This document shows, one piece after another, positions 33,319 through 43,941 of a DNA stretch of 64,000 nt. A program made the translations under genes and the position numbers. The notes beneath the pieces were generated by a model. It was not told the DNA's origin. It was given only the letters and a program-made list of their open reading frames with translations, and ran no database searches. The number at the start of each line of letters is the position of its first letter. The stretch's first letter is position 1. The stretch spans positions 2,976,001 through 3,040,000 of the forward strand of contig JAPYXD010000715.1 in NCBI GenBank assembly GCA_030998225.1, read 5' to 3'. The stretch is from Diplolepis rosae (lineage: Eukaryota; Arthropoda; Insecta; Hymenoptera; Diplolepididae).

Positions 33319-34860
33319 ATACTATCACCATGTAATTAGGAATGTAGATTTTTAACCTTAATTTCTTATTTTATTTAGATAAAATATTTTCCACTTAATT
33401 TTTTAATTGATATAGTTGATTCACGTACTATAAAATTTTTTTAAAACTATTTTATTCGAAATAAATATTTCATATTTGTATTTTATATAACAGAAATCTC
33501 AAAGTGTAATTTCCTATGCAAATTTCGATGTGATTTTGGTTTTTTTGAATATTGAAACCTTTTATTCACAGTTTTATAATGATATTTATATGTGAATAAT
33601 ATTACGTATTTCAAAAAGTTTTCAGAGTATTTTATTTGAATGAAATTTTTTTCAATGTTGCCTTATACCAGAGAAGAAACTCTACTGTATAATTTCGAGT
33701 GTATAATTAGATATAATTTATGTATTACTTAAGTATTTCAATATTTTATTTTTTAAACTCCAATGTCATATTTTATCATTCCTTAATATATAATATTCTC
33801 TACATAATTTTCTAATTGAACTATTTGATTTGCATAGCTAAAAAATATTGAAATTGATATTTTGTTTTGAAACTTTGAAAATATATTGAGTTTGAATTTC
33901 AATAGAAAATCATTTTTTAAGTCATTAAATCATCCTAAAATCCAAATTAAATGTTTAGATATTCATTTTAGGTGAATGTTTTTAAAAATATCAAAGAAAG
34001 AAAGGTAATATCTTAAATGATATATGTAGTGATTTTAAATTTGTCGTCTGCTTCGTGCCACTTTGACACGAAGTCTACAGAAACATAATTTTTGATCTTG
34101 GCTCAACAGACGAAAGGGTGAAATCGAAGCGAGGAAGTGGGGACACACCGACACGTTCTGGGATCACTGGCGTGGTCGCTTCACCGGAAGGCAGTGGCGC
34201 TTACGCAGCTTAACGACGTTACAGACATTTTCATCGAGTTCGTAGTCGCGAGCAACAGATGGCGAAGGTACGCCGATATTTAGCGCCGTCACGCGGCGAT
34301 TACCGGAATTACCCTCGTCGTACAGGTTAGTTTATTGACCAAAGTCAACGGTGCGACGACAAGCTCCTCTCTTTGGTGTTCTTGAGCAGGCAGAGCTCAC
34401 ATCCGCGTGACGCATCAAGAATCCTCTTTGTGGTGTGCTTTGTCGTGTCGTGCTGTTTCCCCTCGCTCTCCGATGCCACGACCGCAGGTGCGAATATTGA
34501 TCACCATCAACCGGACGGTGTTCTAGTGTGGGTGAACCTCGTGGTTTGTAGTGCAGTGCCGAGTTCGCGTATGTGAAAATCAAAATAATGAATTAAATCA
34601 AAATAAGTGCTAAGTGTAGCTGAAACCTCTATTCTCGCCATTGGGAATAGGTGTCTGGGGAATCTCACCTCTGCCGTCATTAAACCTGTCACATTTAAAT
34701 TTTGCAAGATACAAGTCAAAGTCAGGAGCCTACCGAGCACATTACGCTCGACCCTTGACTAATGACTGTCACAGACAGCCTCGGCCATGATTCTCTGCTC
34801 GAGGTCGATAATTTAAATCATTTTCATCAAACTGGTGCGTGTTGAAAGTACCACGTCACA

Positions 34861-35857
34861 ATATACATATATATATTCACACATTCTCTATTTATCTTTT
34901 ATTTCTATTGGCTTCTATAATTTGACTGATCATAATAAAATTTCATTTTTAACTTTGTATACTAAATTTCATTTTATAGCAGATTCTTTGTCTTTCTATT
35001 CACACTCTCCCGTTTTTTTGTTAGTCATCGATGATGAGAGCATCTTATTCGTCCTAGCTTTTGCATTTGCCTAGTCACGTTTTTCATCCTCTGGCTCAAC
35101 GTCTTCCAGTTCTTCAAGTTCACCTGGAAAAAAGATGACCTAGTCCCGGGCTCAGCTATGGATTCGATAATTTTGTTGGTCTAATTCCTGAACATCCGTC
35201 CTAGGTTTAATTGTCAGATAGTGTTTCTTTACACCGCGAAGCTCGCCTTCAATTTTTCCTTCTGGTTTTAAGCAGTAGGTGTCCCTATAACCTAAAAAAG
35301 ACAGTCATTAGTTTTTTTTTAAATTGAGATTTTTTGAGTTACAGGTTTCATGGTTTTACATTTCGACATTTTCGTTCTAACGACTGGGAGGAAGATTCTG
35401 TCATCAAATGTATTCAAATGAATTTAGGTATACTATTCTTATATGTTTAGTGCTAAAAATGAAAAAGATAGAAATATTTGCGAAAATTTATAAAAATGCC
35501 TTCTAAACTACTTCTAGCGTAAAATTCAGAATCTTAGTTTATTGAATAATTTGACGTATATAAAATAAATATTGAATGCCTTGGTATCTGACTTTCCGCG
35601 ACCTAACTTTTATATTCACAGTATTTTACTTAGTTTTCATCACGTACATTACATAAGTTGATTTGGCACGATTTCAATGTGATGCTTACAGTAATTTGGA
35701 TTGCACTATAAATAATAAGTTAGGTTTTCTCCTTTGCATAAATATGAATACTTTCAAAAAGTTCTTGAATATTCAAGTAAATTAGTTGGGTTAACCTACA
35801 ACAATTTACTCACGTAGCTAGTTTTTATTTTGGAAACACTTTCGACTCAACTTAATT
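34861..35857. other. mostly non-coding; one possible minus-strand exon
   Basis: No established gene. On the minus strand 35291-35152 follows an excellent acceptor (TGACTGTCTTTTTTAG) and is open for 45 codons (DTYCLKPEGKIEGELRGVKK, then a stop TGA at 35152-35154). A second acceptor (CTTTTTTCCAG) at 35124 precedes a short acidic frame. I do not recognise either; they may be a terminal exon or chance. Confidence 0.3.
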
Positions 35858-36428
35858 CATCCCTAGTGAACTGGCTGAACGATAGCTTTACGCTGTAGCG
35901 TAAAGCTATCGTAAAGTAGCATTATAACTCATGAATGAGGCAAAATAAATATTGAAAATGTTTTTATCCTTATTCTACGTTAAAAATAACGTTAACTGGT
36001 AATTGAAATATGCAATAATTTTATTTATTTACGCTAAAAATTAAAAAAAACAATACCTGTCATTAAAGGCAGTGCAGTGGTTCATCACTTTCCATGTCTT
36101 CACCGTCAGGATTGGCTATTTGTTAGAGTGAGATGAAAGTATAGTTGTGTCTCACTCCAACCAATGGTCAACTTTAACCATGGAGATGTTCCACAAAAGG
36201 TGAACCACTGCACTGCCTTCAATGACAGGTATTATGTTTTTTTAATTTTTAGCCTTAATAAATAAAATGATTGCATATGTCCATTACCTTTCAACGTTAT
36301 TTTTAACGTAGAATAAGGATAAAAACATTTGGAATATTTATTTTACCTCATTCATGAGTTATAATGCTACTTTACGATAGCTTTACGCTACAGCGTAAAG
36401 CTAGCGTTCAGCCAGTTCGCTAGGGATG
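35858..36428. mobile_element. 571-bp MITE with long inverted repeats
   Basis: Ends CATCCCTAGTGAACTGGCTG and its complement; arms stay complementary for well over 100 bp (through CTCATGAATGAGG and GTTATTTTTAACGTAG blocks) and again around AATACCTGTCATT/AATGACAGGTATT. Near each end is a 20-bp palindrome CTTTACGCTGTAGCGTAAAG. No coding capacity. A solo end is at 2431-2487, and an internal block (ATAATACCTGTCACTGAAGG) recurs near 43870. Confidence 0.8.
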
Positions 36429-36944
36429 TTCGATAGCGCAAATGGCTTTATCAATGTTTATGCTATATCAATATTTTAGCTGTACCAATTTTCTTTTTGA
36501 CGTATATTAAATTTCGTATATTACTGTTTCATATGCTGATGTATGTTTAAATGATCATATAAATTTATATTAACTTGAATACCAAATAGGTCATGGTTAG
36601 TATTTCAATCATAGCTTTTCTTTTTGAATTTTACAATTTCGTACTTGATACAATCATTTTTGTAAATTTTTATTATATTATTGTATATTAGATTTAATAG
36701 CTCCTATAAATTATTCGTAATCAATAAATAATTATATTAATTTTAACACAGTAAATTCAATATGTAGAAGAAAGACGTTTACGTAATTTGATTTTACAAA
36801 GTTTTAAACTGAGTGAATCGAATTTTTATACCCCTTCTGCACTCTAAAAGTATTTAACTCAAGGATGTCCACCTGTGTGATATTTTTAAAAAATCAATTT
36901 TTTTTTTACATTTCTCGCATCTTCAGGATGTGGAAAATGTTGGC
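36429..36944. other. AT-rich sequence, no gene seen
   Basis: Nothing recognisable. Confidence 0.4.
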
Positions 36945-37475
36945 TTAAGGTGGCTTCGGCGTTTGGTGTCGTATGACGTGAGGGGCACCGTAGGGGCACG
37001 TGTTACATGAATGCTCATTGCTACTTATTTTTTTAATAATCATGTATTATAGTTACATCTGAGTAGAAGGATAAGAAATCGCGGGAATGTCCCCTGAAAG
37101 AAGCGATAGTAAAAATTTATTAGTTTCACCTCAAGGCGATTTTTATATTCTGTACTTTTCTTGCAATTTTCTCTTGATTGAAGTCGTCAACCCTTTGTTT
37201 TTAAAATGCTAATAGATTCCTCGAAATCGAAAGTACTATTAAGTTTTTGATTTATGGGGACTTGTGATTTTGTTCCGGAGTTTCGCCGATTTTGATGAGG
37301 AATCCCATAAGACTACGTGTAAAACTGACATTTTTTCGGTAGCAATTTTTTCAGCAATGGCATCGTCAACCACGGTATTTCTTTTTTCCAAATGAATCTA
37401 GCATATTTTATTAAGATAATCTCTAAGTTTCAGAACAGTCTGTAATTTTTTTCAAAAACGCCGAAGCCACCTTAA
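36945..37475. mobile_element. MITE with TTAAGGTGGCTTCGGCGTTT ends
   Basis: Perfect 20-bp inverted ends including TTAA at 36945-36948 and 37472-37475. If TTAA is the target duplication this is piggyBac-like; if only TA, it is Tc1/mariner-like. About 531 bp, no coding sequence. Confidence 0.7.
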
Positions 37476-37783
37476 GAGGACTAAATTACTAGAATGCCAA
37501 AAGTTGCTTCACCAAAACCTCTGTGACTTCTGAACTAAACTTCAGATTGTCATGAAATTTGAACACCCAACGTTTGAAGATTGGTACTATCCAGAAATCT
37601 TATGGTTTTGTCAACAGTGGTGTCATTTATATGTCAGATCGGAAACTTATTGAGTGATGTATTATCTTTTTGCAATTTGGCTAGGAGAGCGCGTAACTTG
37701 AATCTTACAAACATAATATTCGGTATATATTTATATTTTTAAACTTTAGAAAAATGAAATTCTTGAGGTTATATGATTTACAG

Positions 37784-38489
37784 GTCGTTTGCATTTTCGA
37801 CGTCAAGGGTGCGTACGGAAGCAGCAAAATCATGAATGTCACAATGACATGCTACAATTCATAATTGACGTAAGATTACAGTTGTTGAAAAAAGAACCTC
37901 GATTGAAATATAAATATTTGCATTTTTACAAAATAAAATTGATGATTCACAGAAAATGCGTGAATCAAGTCGTCGGGATCCATAAAATCGGCAAAATGCC
38001 TTAAGACATTGTGAACTTTTTGAAGCTTCCCAATCCGACTGAATACGTGGGGCACTCGTTTCGTCGTACTTCTGCAACGCTTCTCGTTGATGCTGGAGGT
38101 ACCATGGAATCTTTGAACGAGCATGTAGGTTGGATTTGAACAAAGTTGCGGAAATATACATCGACGTGTCATTGCACAACACGAAATCTACGGGAGAAAT
38201 GATCACCAAAAATGTCCATATGCCATCGACTTTACGCGCTAAAAATTTCGAGATCATAGACAGAAATGTTTTTAGAAGAGATGGAATTGGCGTATGACCC
38301 TGGGGAATTTCGGCATCCGATAATTAAAATGGCGAAGAAAAAGTTGAAATCTAGCGAAACATCTTTGACCAGCGCCACTGAACGAAATATTGATGCTCAA
38401 AACACCTAATTCGATGCCAATCTCAATGTGAAGAACATGACCTTTAAATTCATCAATTGCTCGAATATGAACATAACACTCAAAGATTG
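37784..38489 (+). pseudogene. tyrosine recombinase (Crypton-like) C-terminal exon, broken
   Basis: After an acceptor-like ATGATTTACAG, the frame begins VVCIFDVKGAYGSSKIMNVT, aligned with the usual IFG-x-x-GACR-x-x-E block of this family; the catalytic Arg position reads Gly-Ser. Then KCVNQVVGIHKIGKMP, one TAA, and NPTEYVGHSFRRTSATLLVD at about 38030-38090 with the conserved H-x-x-R. A frameshift follows, then NKVAEIYIDVSLHNTKS with the expected catalytic Tyr, and a tail ending FINCSNMNITLKD at 38489. Many insect genomes carry such genes, related to Crypton recombinases. At least three lesions plus loss of the first Arg make it inactive. The N-terminal part of a related copy is at 53404-53652. 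Confidence 0.75.
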
Positions 38490-39000
38490 AATCCGAATTT
38501 CATCGTTCATTCCGGCTTAAAATAACTATTTTCTTTCATTACGAATTACTATTTACTTACGAATTACTGTTTCGTTTCGAACTACTATTTATCGTTAGAT
38601 CAAATTAACGATTCAAATTATTTTTGTTTGTAAATAATTGTTCAAAAATTATTTGTACAAAAAAATACCGTTTGATTGGAAAATTGTACATTTAGACTTA
38701 AAATGGAATACAAATCAACTAAAACACATAGATCTGTTACTTCATCTTTAAGAAATTTATAAACAACAAAATAAAAGAACAAAAGGAATAAATGAAATAA
38801 AATTGAAGGAGAAAATAATTTCGAATATGACTCATCAAAATTTTGTATAAATTCATCATTTAATTGAAGAATTGTAACGTAAGACCTAAAATAAAATACA
38901 AATTAAGTAAAACAAATAGATTCGTTATCTATTCTTTAAAAAATATATAAGTAACCATAGAAAAGAACAAAAGGAAAAATGAGATAAAATTAAATGTCAC
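38490..39000. other. AT-rich 3' flank of the recombinase pseudogene
   Basis: ACGAATTACTATTTAC-like short repeats at 38540-38590; no coding signal. Confidence 0.4.
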
Positions 39001-39887
39001 GTATTGCGACGTATTCGAATGTATTTAATACACACAGACTGGACTGAGTAGAAATTTGTGAAAAACTCAATAAAGGGGAATAAGGAGTAGGGGAAGTAGG
39101 GAGCAGTAAAGGGGCCCTTCTCTTCTAAGAAAATATGACTACGTCACGATTTACGCTGACCGTAAATTCGTATGGAAAAATATAAAAGGCCCACAACAAG
39201 AGCGAGCAGTTAATTCTTCGTCTGGTTCGCCTTCTGAATTTTCCTTCGGAATTATCACCGGTCTCGCGACAATAGTTCAGTGCAGCATTTCAATTTAACT
39301 TCGAAAATCTCTGAGTTTGAGATTAATAAAATTCGACCGGTACAATTTCAAATCCAAGTTCGGGAGTCGTAAAAGTCATCGTAGACTTGAATAGATCTTG
39401 TAAAGATCTTTTGAACTGTGTCATAAATAAGAATCACCGCTTTTACGGAATATACCTGTGCGGAATATATCTCCGTTTCTTTCACACACCTGTAGGGATC
39501 CTGCATACTACGTACTCACGGCTGTGTGGATTAACCCTCAACTCAGCCAAACAATTAATAAAGGTACCGAACTTTTCTCTCTCTGCCTTTTATTGTCTGT
39601 CTCTTTTCAACTTATTATACCAATCAGCCTGTGCCTACATTCGTATAATAATTGTGTCAACGAATTTTAAAATCGAGTAATTATTTTAATAAATTCAATT
39701 TGTATTATTTTGATAACCTTTGCGTCTTGAATTGACTTATCCTCATCTCTAAGCGAGGATCATTCGATTCTAACTTAAAACGAGGAACTTTTGATAAAAG
39801 TAAGAGAGAGAGAGAGAGAGACTTTTCTAATGCTGGCCCACCTAAGTAGGTACGACACGAACCTGAGTCAAATAATGCTTCAACATT
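39001..39887 (+). promoter_or_regulatory. possible promoter / LTR-like region
   Basis: A TATAAAAG box at 39181-39188 is followed by GC-richer transcribed-looking sequence, AATAAA-type signals (near 39327 and 39560) and an (AG)n microsatellite at 39803-39821. The order TATA box then AATAAA resembles an LTR, but I found no second copy or clear TG...CA limits. Open frames at 39387-39680 show no recognisable domain. Confidence 0.3.
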
Positions 39888-40147
39888 TTACCCTCTTATT
39901 TTAATTGTAATGAACATGCGTTCATCAATACCTAGCGAACGAACATAACTTCTCGGACTCTTTATTCTTCTTTCAAAGAATGGATGAGCTTCTTGACCTG
40001 GAAGCCTCCATTGTTTTAACCCAAAATTTACCTGGAATGCGAATTTGTAGGCACCGTTAATCCCAAAAATACACTCACAATCGAACAATGGCGCTAAATG
40101 GACCTTCAGGGGCTTACTTACTTCACAAATTTCGACCATCATTACTG
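39888..40147 (-). pseudogene. gypsy-type protease-like fragment
   Basis: An 84-codon minus-strand frame with VEICEVSKPLKVHLAPLFDC, then CIFGINGAYKFAFQVNFGLK and QWRL. This matches the C-terminal half of gypsy-like retropepsins (a Cys-hydrophobic-x-G-hydrophobic-D/N block followed by a beta-strand and WRL/W-type end). It lies downstream, in minus orientation, of the LTR-like block at 41047-41651, consistent with one degraded element. The active-site D-T-G is not visible. Confidence 0.4.
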
Positions 40148-41046
40148 CCTCGCCTGACTTATTTTCAACTCACGCTGCTAATATCGAACGCCTCGTCCAC
40201 CACTGAATTCCAAGAGACGTTCATCCCTCGACTCTTTTGATGGTGCCGAACCAACCAATACGTCTCGGTGATAGTGGCGCCATCTTTTATTCCCTTTGCC
40301 TGAACCGTATCCTATCTAACTCACGCAAAATTATCCTAGTTCTGTCGCACTACACTGGTAATGCTTTTTTCTAATAACCTAAATACTGCGACTACGAATG
40401 AAAACTCCTTAACTCAGGATTTATCCCAAAATGGCGAAATCCTACTTGGTCTCGCTTGACCGTTGTATGAGCGTGCTATTTCATTTACTCGATTCCTCTG
40501 CAACCGAAAAGAATCGCTAAATATTCAAAAATGTACCTTAACGGTCCCTTTATTCCAGCACCATACTGATTCTCCTCGAAAAATTTCCAAAACTATTGAA
40601 ATTCGCCCGCATTTTCCAAAATTTCCAAAAATTGACGGAAGTTATTTCGAAATAAGACGTGCAAAATAACCGAAATTCTAGCTCATGGATATTTAATTTC
40701 CTTCACGCAGCGAAAATGTTCAAAAAGCGAAAAATCCGCGATCACCCTAATTAACGTTGAGCCGCTCGTAATATACGCGATAAGTATTATCCAACCTCAT
40801 CCTTAGTCGCATAATCAAATGGTCCAGCGTTTCAACGAGTTCGACTTATTCAACTGGTAATCCTCGTAAATTGCCGTATTTTACAATTCCTGGTAGACTT
40901 ATGTTCCAAAAATCTCTTAATTAATAATGTGGATACGCTAGGGGAACCCTACCACAGCTTTTATCCCGTCCTGTGGACAAGTTTCCAAAATTTCCGAAAA
41001 TTACCGAAAATTTCCAAAGCCGGATGCCCTAATGTCTATTACCAAC
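40148..41046 (-). other. presumed internal region of the minus-strand LTR element
   Basis: No intact gag frame. TTTCCAAAATTTCC-type repeats at 40575-40640 and 40985-41015. Immediately inside the LTR, the minus strand reads TGGTAATAGACATTAGGG two bases after the LTR end, a plausible primer-binding site. Confidence 0.35.
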
Positions 41047-41651
41047 TGTTACAACCCAGCGCTGCTGTTGGTTCCTCCCTTACGTCGATTGCGTAGCTGG
41101 GCCTCGATTCGTCGATTGTGAAATTCGTTGCTGTCGTTGACTCATTGAAACGAGTACACGCCAAGAGGGATTTGGTTTAAATGAACTAAACACTCGTTCA
41201 AAGGACACTCAACGTTTATTAATAATCGATGTTTAATAATTGTTTTGTTACTTCACACTTGTTTACAAATCAACTGTCAGGCTTTGCTCGCCTGACTTAC
41301 CGACAATTTTTACAAGTCCGATTTCAGCCGAAATATTCCTAAGTTCTTGTACAATGAGTCGCAGGTTTATATTTTCAAGGAGCTTTTCGAGATTCAAAAT
41401 CTGCCGTTTTTGCGCTCTGCAGCTATATTTATAATAAGTCCCCTAGGTGGGACTTTACCATCTCTCCATAGCCTTCAGCCAATCAAAGTGCTGACGTAAT
41501 ACAATTTTATGTTCTATTGACGAATAGGCAAATAGGTCATGCAGGACCGCCCATCGAAATTAAGTCGCAGAATGAGTCAGTCGATGATTGACATTTATAA
41601 ACACTCTAGGATCAAATATCGTGATTCCTTGTAATGTTTATGAACATTACA
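41047..41651 (-). mobile_element. LTR candidate (605 bp), minus orientation
   Basis: Bounded by TGTTACAACC and GAACATTACA, i.e. TGT...ACA ends on either strand. In minus orientation a TATAAATATAGCTGCAGAGC promoter block (about 41410-41432) is followed downstream by AATAAACGTTGAG (about 41213). A TGG-starting primer-binding-like site lies 2 nt beyond the 3' end. No second LTR copy was found in the window, so the limits are provisional. Confidence 0.45.
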
Positions 41652-42011
41652 TCCGGTCGTTTTGGAGCTTAAGGCACGTTCTGTCACTATAAATAGCCTT
41701 ATGAGTCATCTATAATCATAACAATGACGTAATCTCTCGCATTCCTAGCATTCTTGCACGCGTTTTACAATTCTGCGTCGTAATTACTGCTTGTAGTGTC
41801 GCAATACTATATTTAACGTCGCAATTGGAGACAGAGGAGCTACGTTTTACTTATTCGCATATCTATATACGCAGATTTAGAACTTACTCACGTTAGACTG
41901 ACAATCTAACTACTGAAGATTCGAATTTTCGCGCTGTATTGGTCGGTAATTCAGACCGCGCTTTTACCAGCATATTTGGTTATGAGAGAAAGGGTGCTAG
42001 AACCCCTTATA
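41652..42011. other. no gene seen
   Basis: Non-coding flank between the LTR candidate and the Tc1-like element. Confidence 0.4.
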
Positions 42012-42769
42012 AAGGGTTTCCCAATAAGGGTGATATGTTTTGAAATTGAAAAAAAAACACTGAATATTCATTCGGAATTGATCGAAATCTTTTTTATTAT
42101 ATTGGATATTCTATGCCATTTATGATTTAAACAATATATCGGCCAAATGTCCCCCGAGACTTGAGCCAAAAATGCGCCTCATCAGAAAAGATGATTTTTT
42201 GATGAAAATTGGGATCATTTTCAATTGATTCCAGAGCCCAATCCGCATACTCCCGACGCAAACGATGGTCATTAGGCTTCAGTTCTTGGGCCAGAATCAT
42301 CTTATAGGGATGCAGGCCAAGATCCAATCGCAAAATACGCCAGGTAGTCATCCTGGACAGGCCCAATTCCTGAGATCGGCGTGGCACGGACAATTCACGG
42401 TTTTCCTCGATACTGGCCTGTACGGCGGCTATATTCTGTGTAGAACGTGCGGTACGCATACGATTTTTAGGCTTAGTATCCAATAGAGTAAATTCACTCT
42501 CCAACTTATCGATTATTCGACGAATTGAGAGCGCGGATGGAGCAGAATGACGACCATATTTTGCACGATATGCTCTTTGAACACCGAAAAAGCTTCTCGA
42601 ATTTTGATAAAATAATTGGACAATTTCCAAACGTTGTGGAAGCGTGAAACTACTCATGATTAAATGGCAAACCTTACTGTTGACAACTGACAGCAGACGT
42701 CAAAAATTTCAGTTCAAATGAGCCCGATAGGGACATTCAAAATCATATCACCCCTATTGGGAAACCCTT
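42012..42769. mobile_element. Tc1/mariner-superfamily deletion derivative with intact ends
   Basis: TIR AAGGGTTTCCCAATAAGGGT (about 26 bp, one mismatch) at both ends and TA duplicated (42010-42011, 42770-42771). 758 bp. It contains the N-terminal half of its transposase, so it is a snapshot of MITE formation by internal deletion. Confidence 0.85.
42127..42657 (-). pseudogene. DUF4817-type transposase, C-terminal half deleted
   Basis: A 176-codon frame starting at ATG 42657 close to the right TIR: LPQRLEIVQLFYQNSRSFFG (helix-turn-helix), then a second HTH (RSQELGLSRMTTWRILRLDL), LGLHPYKMILAQELKPNDH, and IIFSDEAHFWLKSRG with the first catalytic Asp at the end of the DDE N-terminus. After that it passes to a short tail (TFGRYIV) resembling the natural C-terminus. 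About 160 residues with the second Asp and last acidic residue are gone. The reading frame is otherwise intact, so a DNA-binding protein without catalysis could be made. Confidence 0.8.
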
Positions 42770-43385
42770 TAGCTAGTATCGGAAACCGGCACACCGTTAC
42801 ACAACTTTAATCGCAGTAATTTATCAATCTTTTAAAATTTCCAACAAGGCTTTGAATTTTTCTGCAATTTCCAAAAAAGTACCTTCAGGTTCACTTCCGG
42901 ATCTTCTTTATGCCTAAAAAAGGGTAAAAGAGCTGAAAATCGCGAAAATTCTCTATATTTCTTAAGTTCCCGAAAGTTACCGAAAGTTAGCGTGACGTGA
43001 TTGAGTCGCATCAGAGAAGGTTCTCTTTCTCTTTGTAACACCTCGGAAACTAGTGTCTAACTCATGTAATCTTGACACAGTTTTCAGAGTCGTATCCTGG
43101 TAACCCCAATCTTCGCGGGAATCAAATTTTCCAATACATATCACTAAGAAGAAACAGATTGACATATGAAAAATACATAATTTCATAATAAAAATCCAAT
43201 ACATACAAATATAATCGAACTTTAAAATTTCTCACTCTCTACACATACCATTCACTCACCTGTCATTTTCAGTTACTCCTCTTTCAGATTCACACCAAAA
43301 TTACATTTTATAAATTTTCATATTGTTAAAAGAAAGACAAGTTCTATTTTAACATCCCAGCGTCCCTTGTTGCGCACCAAGCCAA
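42770..43385. other. possible leader/gag region of a minus-strand LTR element; no clear gene
   Basis: Open frames at 42832-43204 (minus) have no recognised domain. The position downstream of the primer-binding site at 43386 suggests a degraded leader/gag. Confidence 0.3.
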
Positions 43386-43640
43386 CCCACGTTGGGCGCC
43401 AAAATTTTATGACGCGCCTCACCGCCACTTAGAGTAATGGCGGCCAGGCGACGCCACGAATTGGCGACCACGTGCCTCTCAACATTATCTATAGTGCGAT
43501 ATGAATGATTATTTTTTAAAAAATATAAACAAAAGGGCGCCAACCACCCAAAAGGAGTGATGAAGAAATCCCTTGCCCGTCTAGCTCGGCGTAGAGGGAT
43601 TTCGTGGAGGCGAACTGGTGGTACAGTCACCATCGGGAGG
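43386..43640 (-). mobile_element. primer-binding site and 3' end of an LTR (gypsy-like)
   Basis: On the minus strand, TGGCGCCCAACGTGGG (43401-43386) matches the tRNA-Lys-type primer-binding site used by many gypsy-like elements. It sits 7 nt after a CA (43411-43410) that would end the LTR. The upstream sequence (to at least 43640, containing TTGGCGCCC again near 43540) would be LTR. The 5' edge of the LTR is not defined. Confidence 0.5.
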
Positions 43641-43941
43641 CTTTGCTAACTAAAATAAAGAAACCCTAGCGGACCCGTGTGAGAGAACGGTCAAAGAATA
43701 CTCTGACCGTTCTATTACCGTTCTATGACCTCGCATTATGACGGCTAAAAACGGTAAAAAAGACATTAAAAGCATTGCAATTATGATTCTGTGGCGAAAT
43801 TTGGATTAGAAGGTGAAGCAATAAATACAATTATCTTATTTTTCAGCGATAAAAACTACAAAAACATAATACCTGTCACTGAAGGCGGCTTCAACTGCTC
43901 TCAGTAGCATTTTGCGCGCTAAATTTAAAAACAGAATTAAA

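Larger units (their letters stand above)
24535..34169. mobile_element. second giant inverted-repeat hAT element (9.6 kb with nested insertions)
   Basis: Begins CAGTGATCCCAGAACGTGGG and ends GGGATCACTG; 8-bp duplication GCGTGGTC on both sides (24527-24534, 34170-34177). The left arm is about 24535-25990. The right arm is fragmented: about 27760-28286, 32461-32592 and 33318-34169. The right terminus lacks about 60 bp present on the left. No transposase remains. It keeps GGTGGTGTGGAAAGGAGTTT (27850 region), also found beside the transposase of the first element (near 22165), so it looks like a deletion derivative mobilised in trans. Copy 47058-51234 is the same family in the opposite orientation. 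Confidence 0.85.
16642..34860. mobile_element. LTR-like repeat copy 1, split by two hAT insertions
   Basis: Left part 16642-17342, right part 34178-34860; joined, about 1.39 kb. It begins TGTAACC and ends GTCACA, flanked by ATAT on both sides, matching the intact copy at 59986-61345. Shared blocks include CCCCGGGCAACCTAACCC-type and GGGTCACCCTGTA blocks on the left, and GCAACAGATGGCGAAGGTAC and GAGCACATTACGCTCGACCC on the right. TG...CA ends plus a 4-bp ATAT duplication fit solo LTRs of gypsy elements (17.6 and 297 of Drosophila also favour ATAT). Identity as an LTR is inference, since no internal region is attached. Confidence 0.65.

Noticed and set aside
34332..34740. Open frames in the right part of the split LTR-like repeat
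   Set aside because: The homologous stretch of the intact copy (60950-61130) does not keep these frames open, so they are not conserved coding sequence.
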